Below are positions 35,768 through 47,334 of a stretch of 64,000 bases of DNA, piece by piece. The number at the start of each line of letters is the position of its first letter. Position 1 is the first letter of the stretch. This stretch comes from Agaricus subrufescens (lineage: Eukaryota > Basidiomycota > Agaricomycetes > Agaricales > Agaricaceae), in contig CM057058.1 of NCBI GenBank assembly GCA_029945375.1, positions 3,596,001 through 3,660,000 on the forward strand, in the 5' to 3' direction. The notes below the pieces were generated by a model. The model worked only from the letters and a program-made list of their open reading frames with translations. It made no database searches and was not told the DNA's origin. The position numbers and the translations under genes were made by a program.

Positions 35768-36025
35768 AGATATCACAGAGACAGAGTGACTATGCAATAA
35801 AATTGAGCCCAAGAGAAAGGTCGGACAGAGCAAGCACGGGGTTGCTGGCATGTGAAACGACGCGCAATCGTTTTTTTCGTATTATGTAAGCGGAGGAGAT
35901 ATCACAGAGACAGAGTGACTATGCAATAAAATTGAGCCCAAGAGAAAGGTCGGACAGAGCAAGCACGGGGTTGCTGGCATGTGAAACGACGCGCAATCGT
36001 TTTTTTCGTATTATGTAAGCGGAGG
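35768..36025. repeat. 129-bp perfect or near-perfect tandem duplication
   Basis: The unit starting AGATATCACAGAGACAGAGT at 35,768 is repeated at 35,897 through GTAAGCGGAGG (ends 35,896 and 36,025). I saw no difference between the copies. It lies upstream of the transposase gene. Confidence 0.9.
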
Positions 36026-36182
36026 GCTGTGCTGAACTTGGGTTGATTTGAGTCAATGAAGCCCTGGTTCGACCCCTAAACAAAATTTGAGCTCAACTCG
36101 CGAAATTCGTTTGTGTTAAATTCAAAACAGGCCAACTTGCGTTCATTTCAATTGAAGCTCTGGCCGTGTACTCATCCCTTAA

Positions 36183-37842
36183 TCTCCCATCAATATCTGA
36201 CTCCCCTGACTGACGTTCTAGTCAGTGTCTACTGCTGTTCCTAGTCACAAAGGCTCTCATGTTTGTAGCATGCTTCCTTATACACACTGGTTCGGACTAA
36301 TCCCGAGCTTGCTGCATGTGAGCCCGAAGGCCAGCGATGTTTAAGAGTGAGATTTGTGGAAGGCTGCATAGCGGAACACTCACGGTACTGTTCACTATCC
36401 CTAATCCACCCAAGCTAGTTGCCTGATGACAAATGTAGCTCAGCCTCTCCAATATTTCCGTGATTTATTGCTACAGGGATGGCAGATTGGCTGCGCTTGA
36501 CACAGTTGATCACCCACTCAAAGACCTCTCCTTGACCACCACCACTACATGCCACTCAAGGATGGACCGACAAGGCACCACAAGCCATACACCGTATGAT
36601 GTGTCCTCAGAGGCACGGTGTCCGCTGGACCAGGAGATGACAACGGTGTCCGCCCAGACAGCACAATGCACGACTAAGCATGCAATCATGCGTTCTCTAT
36701 CTTTCGTTTTTTTGACTATTTACTCACACTCCCTCTCATCGCATAGATACTTTCCGTACCATATTTAAAGCCCACTTTGTCATAGCTAGAGCCCCTCCTT
36801 CAAATTCGGTTACTTCTCACTTATCTCACTTCATCAACATCACAAACTCGTCTTCTTGCATTCCCTCTCTCTATCTCTCTCTCGGCGTCTTGTCACTTCC
36901 ACCACTTACTACCGGTTCTGAGGCTATGTGACTGTTTTACCAGTCGCATTGTTGAAAGAACTTACCCCTTTTCAATACCCCCTCTGTCAATCGGGCCTTT
37001 ATGTCAGATTGGGAGAATAAATCATTGGACTCACCGATATGGTGAGAAGTGGTATTGATTGTCATGAAGGAAATTGCAATGGGAATGGCATCGATTCAGG
37101 CAATTGTGATCATATCTTACTTCACGAGTTTAGGAGGAGAAATTAGATTCCAATGGCAATCGTGAGAGTTATGCTTCATTTCCGGCGTCGGAGGTACAGT
37201 GGAAGAACTAGCGAAACCCCCAGCAAGGCTCGTTTGACGGAATAAGTTCCAGGATTCATGACTGAGAGGCATAAGAATAGCAAAACTGCAGAGCAAAAGA
37301 CAGACGACAGAACGAGCAAAAGACTGACAAAGAGATGATGGGGCGTGTTTTGACTGGACAAGCCGGGGAAGCTACATGATGATGCGGCATGACGCTACCA
37401 CAACCATTAACTTTATATATGTAGAGAGTTGGGAGTAGAAGGTTGAACGGCAGATGCTACCGACAATGAAAGGAGAAAGTGAGATATGAATAGACAGGCG
37501 AGGTTCTCCAGCCAATACCTCATGCCGATGGATGCAGCTACCATTGAGGGGATGTAGGTCTGATGGTGTGTGGGCCAAACTGTTGCTGTCGAAATTATGA
37601 GCGAAGGTGTCTATCAGTGCACTGCATCCTGTTAGATTGCGCGTTGGAACCCATTTTAGAGCTGTGCCGAAGTCAATTGGAGTGTGGTGATTGGCTGTGC
37701 CCAAAGCAGTCGATCAGTGCCATTAGTGGTCACGGTGCTCGATCTTGTAGATGAACTAGTGGTGGACGAGAGGGCTGTGGGCACTGCCTGTCCGACGCTC
37801 GTGCTCAAATAGCTTACTACCGTGTCTGTTTCTCTCAGCCCC
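36183..37842. other. Upstream segment of NACHT unit A
   Basis: No convincing gene. The segment is homologous to 42,872-44,071 (upstream of copy B), and its first part to 47,715-48,200, marking the start of a tandemly duplicated unit. A conserved short inverted repeat (ACTGAC-6nt-GTCAGT) lies near 36,210. Minus-strand hydrophobic frames at 37,176-37,361 and 37,372-37,704 are poorly conserved between units and probably not genes. Confidence 0.5.
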
Positions 37843-40800
37843 ATGCCCTGCGATCGCCCTCCCCGCTGCCCTCCCCATCCATCCACACCTTACCCTAGTT
37901 GTCCTTCTTCTCGTTTGTACTCTCATCCTTCCTCCCCAAGTAATGTGCAAAACCAACCTGGCCAATCGAGTCTGCACACGTCGCTATCTCTGTATCCTAC
38001 AGTCTTTGCAGAAAACATTTATACCCCACCTGATATCCAAATCAACGGCCAGCCTCTATCTTATTCAGCTCCACAACAGCTTCTAGCTGTTCCTGGCGTC
38101 GCAGTTCCCGGCACTTCATTTTCCACCCTTTACGATAACTTCTTCAACTCCCAAATCTTGTCTTTACCTCCTTGCCCCTCTTTCTCGTCGCCTCTCCCCC
38201 CTTCCCATGGGAATATTCTCCCTGCTTTTGATGTCTGGTTTGGCCACATTCCTATCACTGATACTGTTGCCCAAAGTCCATCAGTAAATCTGACGTTCGA
38301 AAACTCCCGATATTCTTTACCTAATGCTGATTTCCACCCCGCTGGCTACCGGCGGTCGCTTCCACCCAACACTTCTCCATCGCTGGATGCAATTCCACCA
38401 CATCCCAGCTTGTCCATCCCCCGTCAGTCGTCACTTGTTCATATGGCGCCACCTAACTCTGTAAACCACAATCATTCAACGAGCATTGAACATCATCCAT
38501 CATACCAGACATACCATGCTGCACCCCAACGTACTCAACCTGAGCAAGTGTTACAGACGCGAAGCCACCCTGAGCGGCAATCTATCATGCTGCAACAACC
38601 GTCTGTGAGTAACTACTTGTCATCGATTCATATCCACTCTCAACTGTTCCTAGCAGCTGTCCGATCACCGTCTACAACGCCAAGCGAACCCTGGTCAGGG
38701 CATGTTCTACCAAGCTAGCAATTTTTCGTTACAGGGTGGTGTGTTCATTGATGCTCCCGATTGTGAGGATACCTCTCCTTTACTATATATAACAACTGAC
38801 ATTTGTTATGGCTAGCGACTTTGAACATGTCGGACAACGACTGTAAGGAAATCATCATTTTATGTAATCGGAACCACCTAATCTCGTATTCCGTAGTTAT
38901 GTCTTCCTTCCTCAAAGAAACTATAATAGGAGCCGAATTTGATTCTTCAGATCCCAACATGCCACTACAGTGCCATCCCGGAACACGATTGGAGATCATA
39001 AAACGCTGTCGAGACTTCGTCCTCACCTGCGATGGGCCCCGGAAGTTGCGATGGGTAGTAGGTTCAGCCGGAGTCGGAAAATCGGCGATCATGCAGTCTG
39101 CCGCTCGAGACTTAGGTCATCACTCAAATGTTGTTGTTGGCGCCACCATTTTCTTTTCTATCAACGGCCGCCAAGATGGAACAAAAGCAGTCAACACCAT
39201 AGCTTACCAGCTAGCTACCAAACTCAATTCATATCGCCTCTTTGTTCAACGCGAAATCACACGCGATCCTTCCTATTTCCGTAAATCACTACCAACTCAG
39301 TCCGACAAATTCATAATTGACCCGTTCATTCATCATCCATTCCTGCCCCCTTCCTCTCGGGTCTTGATTATCCTCGATGGTCTTGATGAGTGTGCCAATG
39401 TCTCAACGCAGAAGGAGCTCCTCGGCCTCATTTCATCCTTTTGCATGACCTACCCTTCTTCGCCTATTGTGTGGATGGTCGCTAGCCGCCCCAAACCCCA
39501 TATCACATCTTTCTTTTCTCAACCCAAAGTCGCAGCCTCGTATGAAAAAGAGGAAATCAAGGTGGACTCCGCTGAGGCGTATGAAGATGTCAAACTCTAC
39601 ATTTGCGATAAGTTTAGAGAGATCAAGTTGTCATCAGATGCTCTACGGCACTTGCCACAGTGGCCCTCTAATGATGCCCTATTCAAAATTACCAATGCTT
39701 CTGGTGGATTATTCGCATATGCTTTGACGGTGGTCCGGTACATCAGTAATCCTGACTGCGGGGACCCTGCTGGCCAGCTTGGTGATGTTTTGAAGTTCAT
39801 TGATGGTACAACGAATTCCAATCTATCTGGAGAAGATCATCCGATGACGCAACTCGATGCATTGTATAAATATATAATGTCCAAGATTCCGGCCAAAACT
39901 ATGGCTAATACCAGAAAACTACTACTCGTACACATAGGGCACCCCTATATGGAATACCTGGACCAACAACCCTTCCGTCTCATTTGTAACTTGTTGGGGA
40001 TGACCGAAACTGCTGCTTATGCTGCCACTCACCATATCCACGCTGTTGCTATTGTCCCTAAACGCGAAGACGCTGCAACAGGATACCTTGAATTCTTCCA
40101 CAAATCGTTCTACGACTACCTACGAGACTTTGAACGATCTGGATTCTCCCCCAATATCGACTCTGAAGTCAGGCAACTCTGGGATCAGCTGGCCCTGGAT
40201 ATTATTCGTAAAGCTCCCGATGGTGTTCATACTAATAGAGGAAACAAAGGTGACTTGTACATGTATTGGTGTGGTAATACGTTCAAAAATTGTCCTGGGA
40301 CTCAGAATAGCATCTCCCTTTCATGGCCGGGTGCAGGCAAGGATGATGATTACAAAATACGCTTCAACATGTTCGATGTAGCTGTCTGTTTGCTAGAGGA
40401 TGGGCTTGAAAGAAAAGTACAAGCTTTCCAGAGTCCGCTATGCATGCATGTGTTGACCACATGTTTCGACAAGCTGAGTGAAAAATTTCCCATAAATGTT
40501 ATGCTAGACTTTCCGTTTGTACGTTGTGCTGAATTCTATCCTGGTTACGTTACTGAACTCTTGTGTAAGCAAGAACCTTGGCGTAGTGAGTTCCTTGACC
40601 ATGGCATTCTCAAGCAGGTTCCGCTCGGGACAATCAGTTTTGATGCGATCGAGGATGATTCTTACATACGCTTGCGGGTTACACGGCGGGCATTTAAATG
40701 TCCAATCCCAATTTGGATGCAACTGTCAAGTGACCTGTCCAGTCGATCGTCACTTGAGCTGTCAAGTCGGCCATTGGACCTCGGTCACACTAGTGTGACA

Positions 40801-41698
40801 CCACTACTTTTCTCGTGCTCTCCTTTCATTACGAGCGTTTCAAATTCTGTGACTTTCATCTCCTCTCTTGAACTACGTCTAGAGATATGGAACAGCTACT
40901 GACTACCTAACTAACAGAAGAACAGAGGCAGCCTCTTGTTTGTTGATAAGGCAGCTTAAGTAATTTTCAAACTGTGACCTAGGCAAAATCACGTTCCGCC
41001 TTTGCAATTTAAGCCTCCTGAGTCTGGTGCCTGCAGATCGGAGGCTTGTTTTTGCTGATAGTCTCAGTCTTTGTGCAATTACTGTGACTAGGTACTCCTA
41101 GAGATCAAGTTCGTGAACTGTACTATCATCCAAGTCAAGAAATGAGAAGAGGCAGACTTGCGACTGCGACATCGAGAAATTGTCACACAAGTGTGACCAA
41201 TAACCAACTGGACAACTCAAGTGACGATCGACTGGACAGGTCACTTGACAGTTGCATCCAAATCGGGATTGGACATTTAAATGCCCGCCGTGTTAAGGGT
41301 TCTATAGTGAAGGCATGGAATAGATCCTGTATGGTGAGCCAAACAGCTTTTAGCGGCGAAAACCTAGTAATCATCTGTTTACCTAGCATACAAGGAAAGG
41401 TCATAGCCGAGATTGGTCCACGACATTTCTGCCACCCGTAGCGCACATGTCCCCGGACAACTCTCGCTGCGGCCGTTGCTTTCAACGTTTCAAAGACCAT
41501 TCTGAAATGCTGTCATCGGACTATCTTGTCACAGTTCTTCAGTTCACCTCTGACCAATATGTGGTCGAGCTTCGATTTGTGGATCCGGAAGACAGCGTGT
41601 CGGAGTGGATATACAACTTTTACACCGGCGAATTCTATTTTTCCTATGACGAGCTCTCGGATGGCGAATACCAAAGTGACGATGACACGCAACCCTAA
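37843..41698 (+). pseudogene. NACHT NTPase, copy A, interrupted by a MITE
   Basis: The structure matches copy B: exons 37,843-38,604, 38,654-38,762, 38,816-41,333 (containing the MITE 40,682-41,292) and 41,387-41,698, with introns in the same places. The N-terminus is Pro/Ser-rich. A GQGMFYQASNFSLQG motif precedes the NACHT region, with Walker A GSAGVGKSA and Walker B VLIILDGLDEC. The MITE lies in the C-terminal part; reading through, translation stops inside it at 40,902, so the last domain (ELRFVDPEDSVSEWIY) is lost and about 73 foreign residues are added. Without the MITE the frame would be open. It may still make a C-terminally altered protein of roughly 985 residues. Confidence 0.8.
40682..41292. 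mobile_element. 611-bp MITE with about 118-bp TIRs and TTA target duplication
   Basis: The left end CACGGCGGGCATTTAAATG is mirrored at the right end (CATTTAAATGCCCGCCGTG). Inverted similarity extends about 118 bp (40,682-40,800 versus 41,175-41,292). It is flanked by TTA at 40,679-40,681 and 41,293-41,295. Copy B has a single GTTA at the corresponding place. A 3-bp TTA duplication fits PIF/Harbinger-type (Tourist-like) elements; a CACTA-type origin is less likely but possible. No coding capacity. Confidence 0.9.
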
Positions 41699-41811
41699 GG
41701 AAGACAGCGTGTCGGAGTGGATATACAACTTTCACACCGGCCGGTGCCCTGGTTCAGTTATCGATGGGTTGTATGGTGAATACCAAAGTGACGATGACAC
41801 GCAACCCTAAA
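41588..41811 (+). repeat. 112-bp tandem duplication in the last exon of copy A
   Basis: GAAGACAGCGTGTCGGAGTG occurs at 41,588 and 41,700. The first unit runs into the TAA at 41,696. The second repeats the end of the coding sequence and would encode the same tail (GEYQSDDDTQP) behind the stop. The units differ in the middle (TTTTCCTATGACGAGC versus the GGTGCCCTGG region). Confidence 0.85.
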
Positions 41812-44071
41812 TATGCTTGCTGTTTTCAGCGATTCACAAATCACTTCAAAATGCGGTTATCGGGTCGTCTTGTCACGGTTTTTGACCTTACTACTTGATA
41901 TGGCGTTGGGGAATTTTGATTCTGTGGTCTGGAGGATGGTGTGTCAGAGCGGGTGTAGTATTTTTCATTGGAAACGGCGTCAAATTCGAAGGTGGTTGGG
42001 AAGAAGAATTAGATGATAAAAGTTGAGGTGATGATGCTTATGGCTAGTCGTCTTCAATCTCACAGCACTTCCGTTGTTAGTTTAATGTAGGGTCCGTCAA
42101 TGAGCGCTCTCGCCTCTAGGAGAATATCTGAACTGTACTAGTTTCGCGTGGATTGTATGGTTATGCTGAAGCGCCAACGAATTCTTCAACAATGTGAGAT
42201 CGACGAAACGACCTTGGGGCCTCAGAACCAGGAAAGAAATGACCAAAAGAGAGCCAAGACGGCGAGAGCAAAAAGAGGTGGTAGAAGGGAGCGGGACGGC
42301 GAGAGGACAGAGACAGAGATTCAAGACTAGAGGGGAGGCTTGAGACGAAGTTTCGAGGTACCAAAACGACAATGGGTGCTGGGGTGATCGGACAGCGAGG
42401 AAGCAAAGGGTCGTTATTTGAGACCTATCATACTACAGCGAGGTCCTTTGTATACAGATTTCTTTGGTGTAGGGGGTCGAGTGGCAAAAGCCACCGATGA
42501 TGAAAGAAAGAGGTGAGAATTCGTACCCAATATCCAACTGAATTGAAATAGAAGAGTTCCTCGTTCTCCTCCTCAAAGAGGAGAGAACCATTCTCTACTC
42601 CATTCCCTTAGCTGCCAAAATACACGGCCAATGTTGTTGTCATACATCGGAGGGACGAGTCTGAAGGCCGTTTTATATTGATTTTCGACCCCGCGATGAC
42701 TCAAAGCTGGGAGATTAAGCTTGTATTGAATTGTGTGAGCCGTATTGAGTGTAGGCCGCTCCGCGAGAGTGCTGGTTGGGGGAAAGCAAGTGCGGGCATT
42801 CGGGATGATGGTGGTTGTAGTGAGGGATGGTGATCAGCCAAATCAGGCATAGCCGATCACTCATCACTTACTCTCCCTCAATATCTGGCTCCCCCAACTG
42901 ACGTTCTAGTCAGTGTCTGCTGCTGTTCCTAGTCCTGAAGGCTCTTGTGCCCGTAGCGCGGTGCATTATATACACCTTTGTTGAAGATTCTCGAGGTTGC
43001 TGCGTATGCGTCCAAAGGCCCCGGGCCGCGATATTTTGGAAGGAAATTTGTGGGAGGCTGCATAGCATAACACTCACGATACTGTTCACTATCCTCAATA
43101 CATTCAAGCTAGTTGCCCCGATATTTAATGAAGCTCAGGCTCTCCAACCTTTTTGCGATTTATTGCTACAGTACCCCATCTATCAATCAAGCTTTTATGT
43201 CAGATTAGAAGGACAAACCATTAGACTTACCGATATGGTGAGAAATGGTATTAATTGTTATGACGGAAATTCCGATGGGAATTGAATTGATCCAGGCAAT
43301 TGCGACCATATCTTACTTCGCTGGTTTAGAGGGAGGATTTGGATTCCAATGGCAATCGCGAGAGGCACGCTTCATCTCCGGTGTCAGAGCTACAGCCCTG
43401 GCAAGGCTCGTTTGACGGAATAGGTTCCAGGATTTACGAACGAGAGACAGAAGAATAGCAAACTGCAGAGCAAAAGACAGGCAACAGAACAAGCACAAGA
43501 TCGAGGCAACATGGATGGACTGACAAAGAAATGATGCGGCATATTTTGGCTGGACAGACAGGGTAAGCTAGGTGATGATTTGGCACGACGCTACTACAGC
43601 CATAAAGCTTATATGTGTAGGGATTTGGGAATAGAAGGCTGAGTGGCAGATACCACCGACGCTGAAGATAGAAAATGAGATACATAGGTATCGGATATGG
43701 ATAGAAAGGCAAGTTCCGTCAGTCCATATGCCATGCTGATAGATGCTGCTGTCGTTGCGGGAATGTAGGTCCGGTGGCGTGCAGGCTGGACTGTTTCTGT
43801 TGAGATTATGAGCGGAGGTGTCTGTCAGTGCACAGCATCCTGTCGCGGTGCTCGTTGGAACCCATTTTGGGCGTGGGAGCTGTGCTGAAGTTGATTGGGG
43901 TGTAGCGATTGGCTGCGCTTGTGGCAGTCGATCTCACTGCGCGAACTTGTTAATATAATATAATAATATACCCTGCTGTTGAACTGGTGATGAACGAGAG
44001 GGCTGTGAGCACTGCCTGTCCACTGCTTGCGCTCAAATAACTTACCATCGCCTCTGTTTGCCTTCATCCCC
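41812..44071. other. 3' region of NACHT unit A and upstream region of unit B
   Basis: Bases 41,815-42,010 are a decayed extra copy of the NACHT C-terminal exon (CCFQRF, KMRLSGRLVTVF, then stops). Bases about 42,160-42,865 are absent from the equivalent place after copy B and look like a 700-bp insertion of unknown type. From 42,872 the next duplicated unit begins, homologous to 36,183-37,842. No expressed gene recognised. Confidence 0.55.
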
Positions 44072-47000
44072 ATGCCCTGCGATCGCCTTCCCCGCTGCCC
44101 TCCCCATTCATCCATACCTTACCATGGTCGTCCTTCTTCTCGTTTGGGCTTTCGCCCTTCCTCTCCAAGTGCTGTGCAAAATCAAGCCAACCAATCTAGT
44201 CTGCGCACGTCGCCATCTCTGTGTCCTGCAGTCTCTGCAGAAAACATTTATACTCCGCCCCATATCCAAATCAATGACCAGTCTCTATCTCGCTCAGCTC
44301 CACAACAACTTTTAGCTATTCCTGGCGTCGCAATTCCCAGTATTCCATCTTCCATCCTCCACGATAACGGCTCCAACCCCCAAAGCTTTTCTTTACCTCC
44401 TTGCCCCTCTTTCTCGTCACCTCTCTCTCCTTCCCATCAGAATATTTTCTCTGCTTTCGATCTCTCATTGTTGGGCTACCCTCCCGTCACTGATACTGTT
44501 ACCCACGTGTTGCCTAACACCCATCAAAACCCATCAATATATCCGCTGTTCGAAAACTCCCAATATTCTTTGCCTGATGACGATTATTACCCTGCTGGCC
44601 ACCTGCCATCGCCTGTACCCAACACTTCTTCATCACTAGATGCAGCCCAATTGCATGCCAATGCATTTCCCTCCCCTCAGTCTTCATTTGATCATCCCGC
44701 GTCACCTGGTCCAGTAAACCAAGATTATTCAAGGAGCGTCGAACATCTTCCATCATATCACGGGGACCATGCCGCTCCCCAACGTCCTCAACTTGAACAA
44801 GTGTTACAGACGCGAGGCTACCCTGAGCAGCAATCTATCACGTTGCAACAACCGTCTGTGAGTAACTACTTGGTATCGATCCATATCCACTCTCAACTGT
44901 TCCCAGCAGTTGCCCGACCATTGTCTACAGCGCCAAGCAAACCCTGGCCAGGGTATGTTCTACCAAGCTAGCAATTTTTCACTACAAGGCACCGTCCTCA
45001 TCGACAACAACGCTCCCAATTGTAAGGACTCCTCTCCTTTAGTAGATATACGACAACTGACATTTGTCATGACTAGTGACTTTGAACATGTCGGACAATA
45101 ACTGTAAAAAAATTATCCCCTTATATAGTCAAAGTAACCTGATCTCGTATTGCCTAGTTATGTCTTCCTTCCTCAAAGAAACAATAATAGGAGCCGAATT
45201 TGATTCTTCGGATCCCAACATGCCACTGCGGTGCCATCCTGGAACACGATTGGAAATCATAAAATGCTGTCGAGACTTCGTCCTCAACTGCCATGGGCCT
45301 CAGAAGTTGCGATGGGTAGTAGGTTCAGCTGGGGTCGGAAAATCGGCGATCATGCAGTCGGCCGCTCGGGAATTAGGTGATTCCTCAAACGTTGCTGTCG
45401 GCGCGACTATTTTCTTTTCTATCAACGGCCGCCAAGATGGAACAAAAGCAGTCAACACCATAGCTTATCAGCTAGCTGCTAAATTTAGTCCATATCGTCT
45501 CTTTGTCCAACGTGAATACACACGCGATCCTTCCCTCTTCCGTAAATCACTCCCAACTCAATTCAACAAATTCATTGTTGAACCGTTCATTCGTCATCCA
45601 TTCCTACCGCCTTCTTCTCGCCTTTTGGTCATCCTCGATGGTCTCGATGAGTGCTCGAATGTCTCAACGCAGCAGGAACTCCTTGGCCTTATTTCTTTCT
45701 TTTGCATCACGTATCCCTCCTCGCCAATCGTTTGGTTCGTTGCTAGCCGCCCCGAACCTCATATCACGATCTTCTTTTCTCAATCTAAAGTCGCGTCTGT
45801 ATATGAAAAAGAGGAAATCAGGGTACACTCCGAAGAGGCGTATGAAGATGTCAAACTCTACCTTCGCGATAAGTTTAGAGAGATCAAGCTGTCATCATTT
45901 GCTCTACAGCACTTGCCACAGTGGCCCTCTAATGATGCTCTATTCAAAATCACGAATGCTTCTGGTGGATTATTCGCATATGCTTCGACGGTGGTCCGGT
46001 ACATCAGTAATCCTGACTGCGGAGACCCTGCCGGCCTACTTGATGATGTTTTGAAGGTGGTTGATGGTACGACGAATTCTAATTTATCTGGAGAAGATCA
46101 TCCGATGGCTCAACTTGATGCATTGTATAAATATATAATGTCCAAGATTCCGCCTAGAACTATGGCTAATACCAGAAAACTACTACTCATATACATAGGG
46201 CGCATCGAATTGGATGAACTGTATGAACAACCCTTCCGTCTCTTTTGTAACTTGTTGGGGATGACCGAAACTGCTGCCTATGCTGCCACTCATCATATCC
46301 ACGCTGTTGCCATTGTCCCTAAACCCGCAGACGCCGCAGAGGAACCCCTTGAATTCTTCCACAAATCGTTCTACGACTACCTACAAGACTTTAAACGATC
46401 TGGATTCTCCCCCGATATCAAATCTGAAGCCGAGCAACTCTGGGATCAGCTGGCCCTGGATATTATTCGTAAAGCTCCCGATGGTGTTCATACTGATAGA
46501 GGAGGCAAACATGACTTCCACATGGACTTGTGTGGTAGTACGTTCAAAAATCGTCCCGGGACTCTGGATAGCATCTCCCTTTCATGGCCGGGTGCTGGCA
46601 AGGATGATGATTACAAAATACGCTTCAAGATGTTCGATGTAGCGGTCCTTTTGCTGGAAGAAGGGCTCCGCAGCGAAGTACAAGCTTTCCGGAGTCGGGC
46701 ATGCATGCATGTATTGACCACATGTTTCGACGGGACGAATGTCGGTTTCCCCCTATATGCTGTGCAAGACTTCTCGTTTGTACGTTGTGTTGAATCCTAT
46801 CCTGGTTATGTTACTGAACTCTGGTCCAAGCGAGAACCTTTGCGTAGTGAATTCCTGGAACATGGCATTCTCAAGCAGGTTCCGCTGGGGACAATCAATC
46901 TTGATATGATGGAGGATGTTCATTGCATACAATTGCGAGTTAGGGGTCCTACAGCGAAGGCATGGAATAAATCCTGTCTGGTGGGTCAAACAGTTGTTAG

Positions 47001-47334
47001 CGGCAAAGGTTTCAGTAACCATCTGTTTACCTAGCATAGAAGGAAGGGCCACCGCCGAGACTGGTCCACGATACTTGCGTTCAATCGTCGTCCTTGCAAT
47101 TACTGCTTTCAACGTTTCAAGGACCATCTTGAAATGCTGTCATCGGACCGTCTTGTCACAGTCCTCCGGTTCGCCCCAGAAGATCGTATGGTCGAGCTTC
47201 GCTTTGTAGATCCGGAGGACAGTGTGTCGGAGTGGATATATAAGTTTGACATTGGATTTACATACTGTCAAGACTGGCCGGAAGACGAGGATAAGGATGG
47301 TGAATACCAAAGCGACGATGACATGTCATCCTAG
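44072..47334 (+). CDS. NACHT-domain NTPase (NLR-like), copy B, intact
   Basis: Exons 44,072-44,857, 44,907-45,021, 45,077-46,980 and 47,035-47,334 join in frame to 1,034 residues; introns are 49-55 nt. ATG 44,072 (MPCDRLPRC) is the first in-frame ATG. The roughly 290-residue N-terminus is Pro/Ser/Gln-rich. Next comes a GQGMFYQASNFSLQG segment, typical before fungal NACHT domains, then Walker A GSAGVGKSA at about 383 and Walker B LLVILDGLDEC at about 483. NASGGLFAYASTVVRYI fits the NACHT helical part, and HKSFYDYLQDF follows. The last exon has C-x2-C (PCNYC), the motif ELRFVDPEDSVSEWIY and an acidic tail. No WD40, ankyrin or TPR repeats are seen. Such STAND NTPases act in fungal self/non-self recognition; the role here is inferred. 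Confidence 0.85.

Noticed and set aside
36050..36085. tRNA T-arm-like GGTTCGACCCC
   Set aside because: No acceptor stem or anticodon arm could be placed around it.
44027..44071. Extension of NACHT copy B upstream of the ATG
   Set aside because: The frame opens at TTG; the first ATG is 44,072, and the equivalent place in copies A and C also has ATG there.
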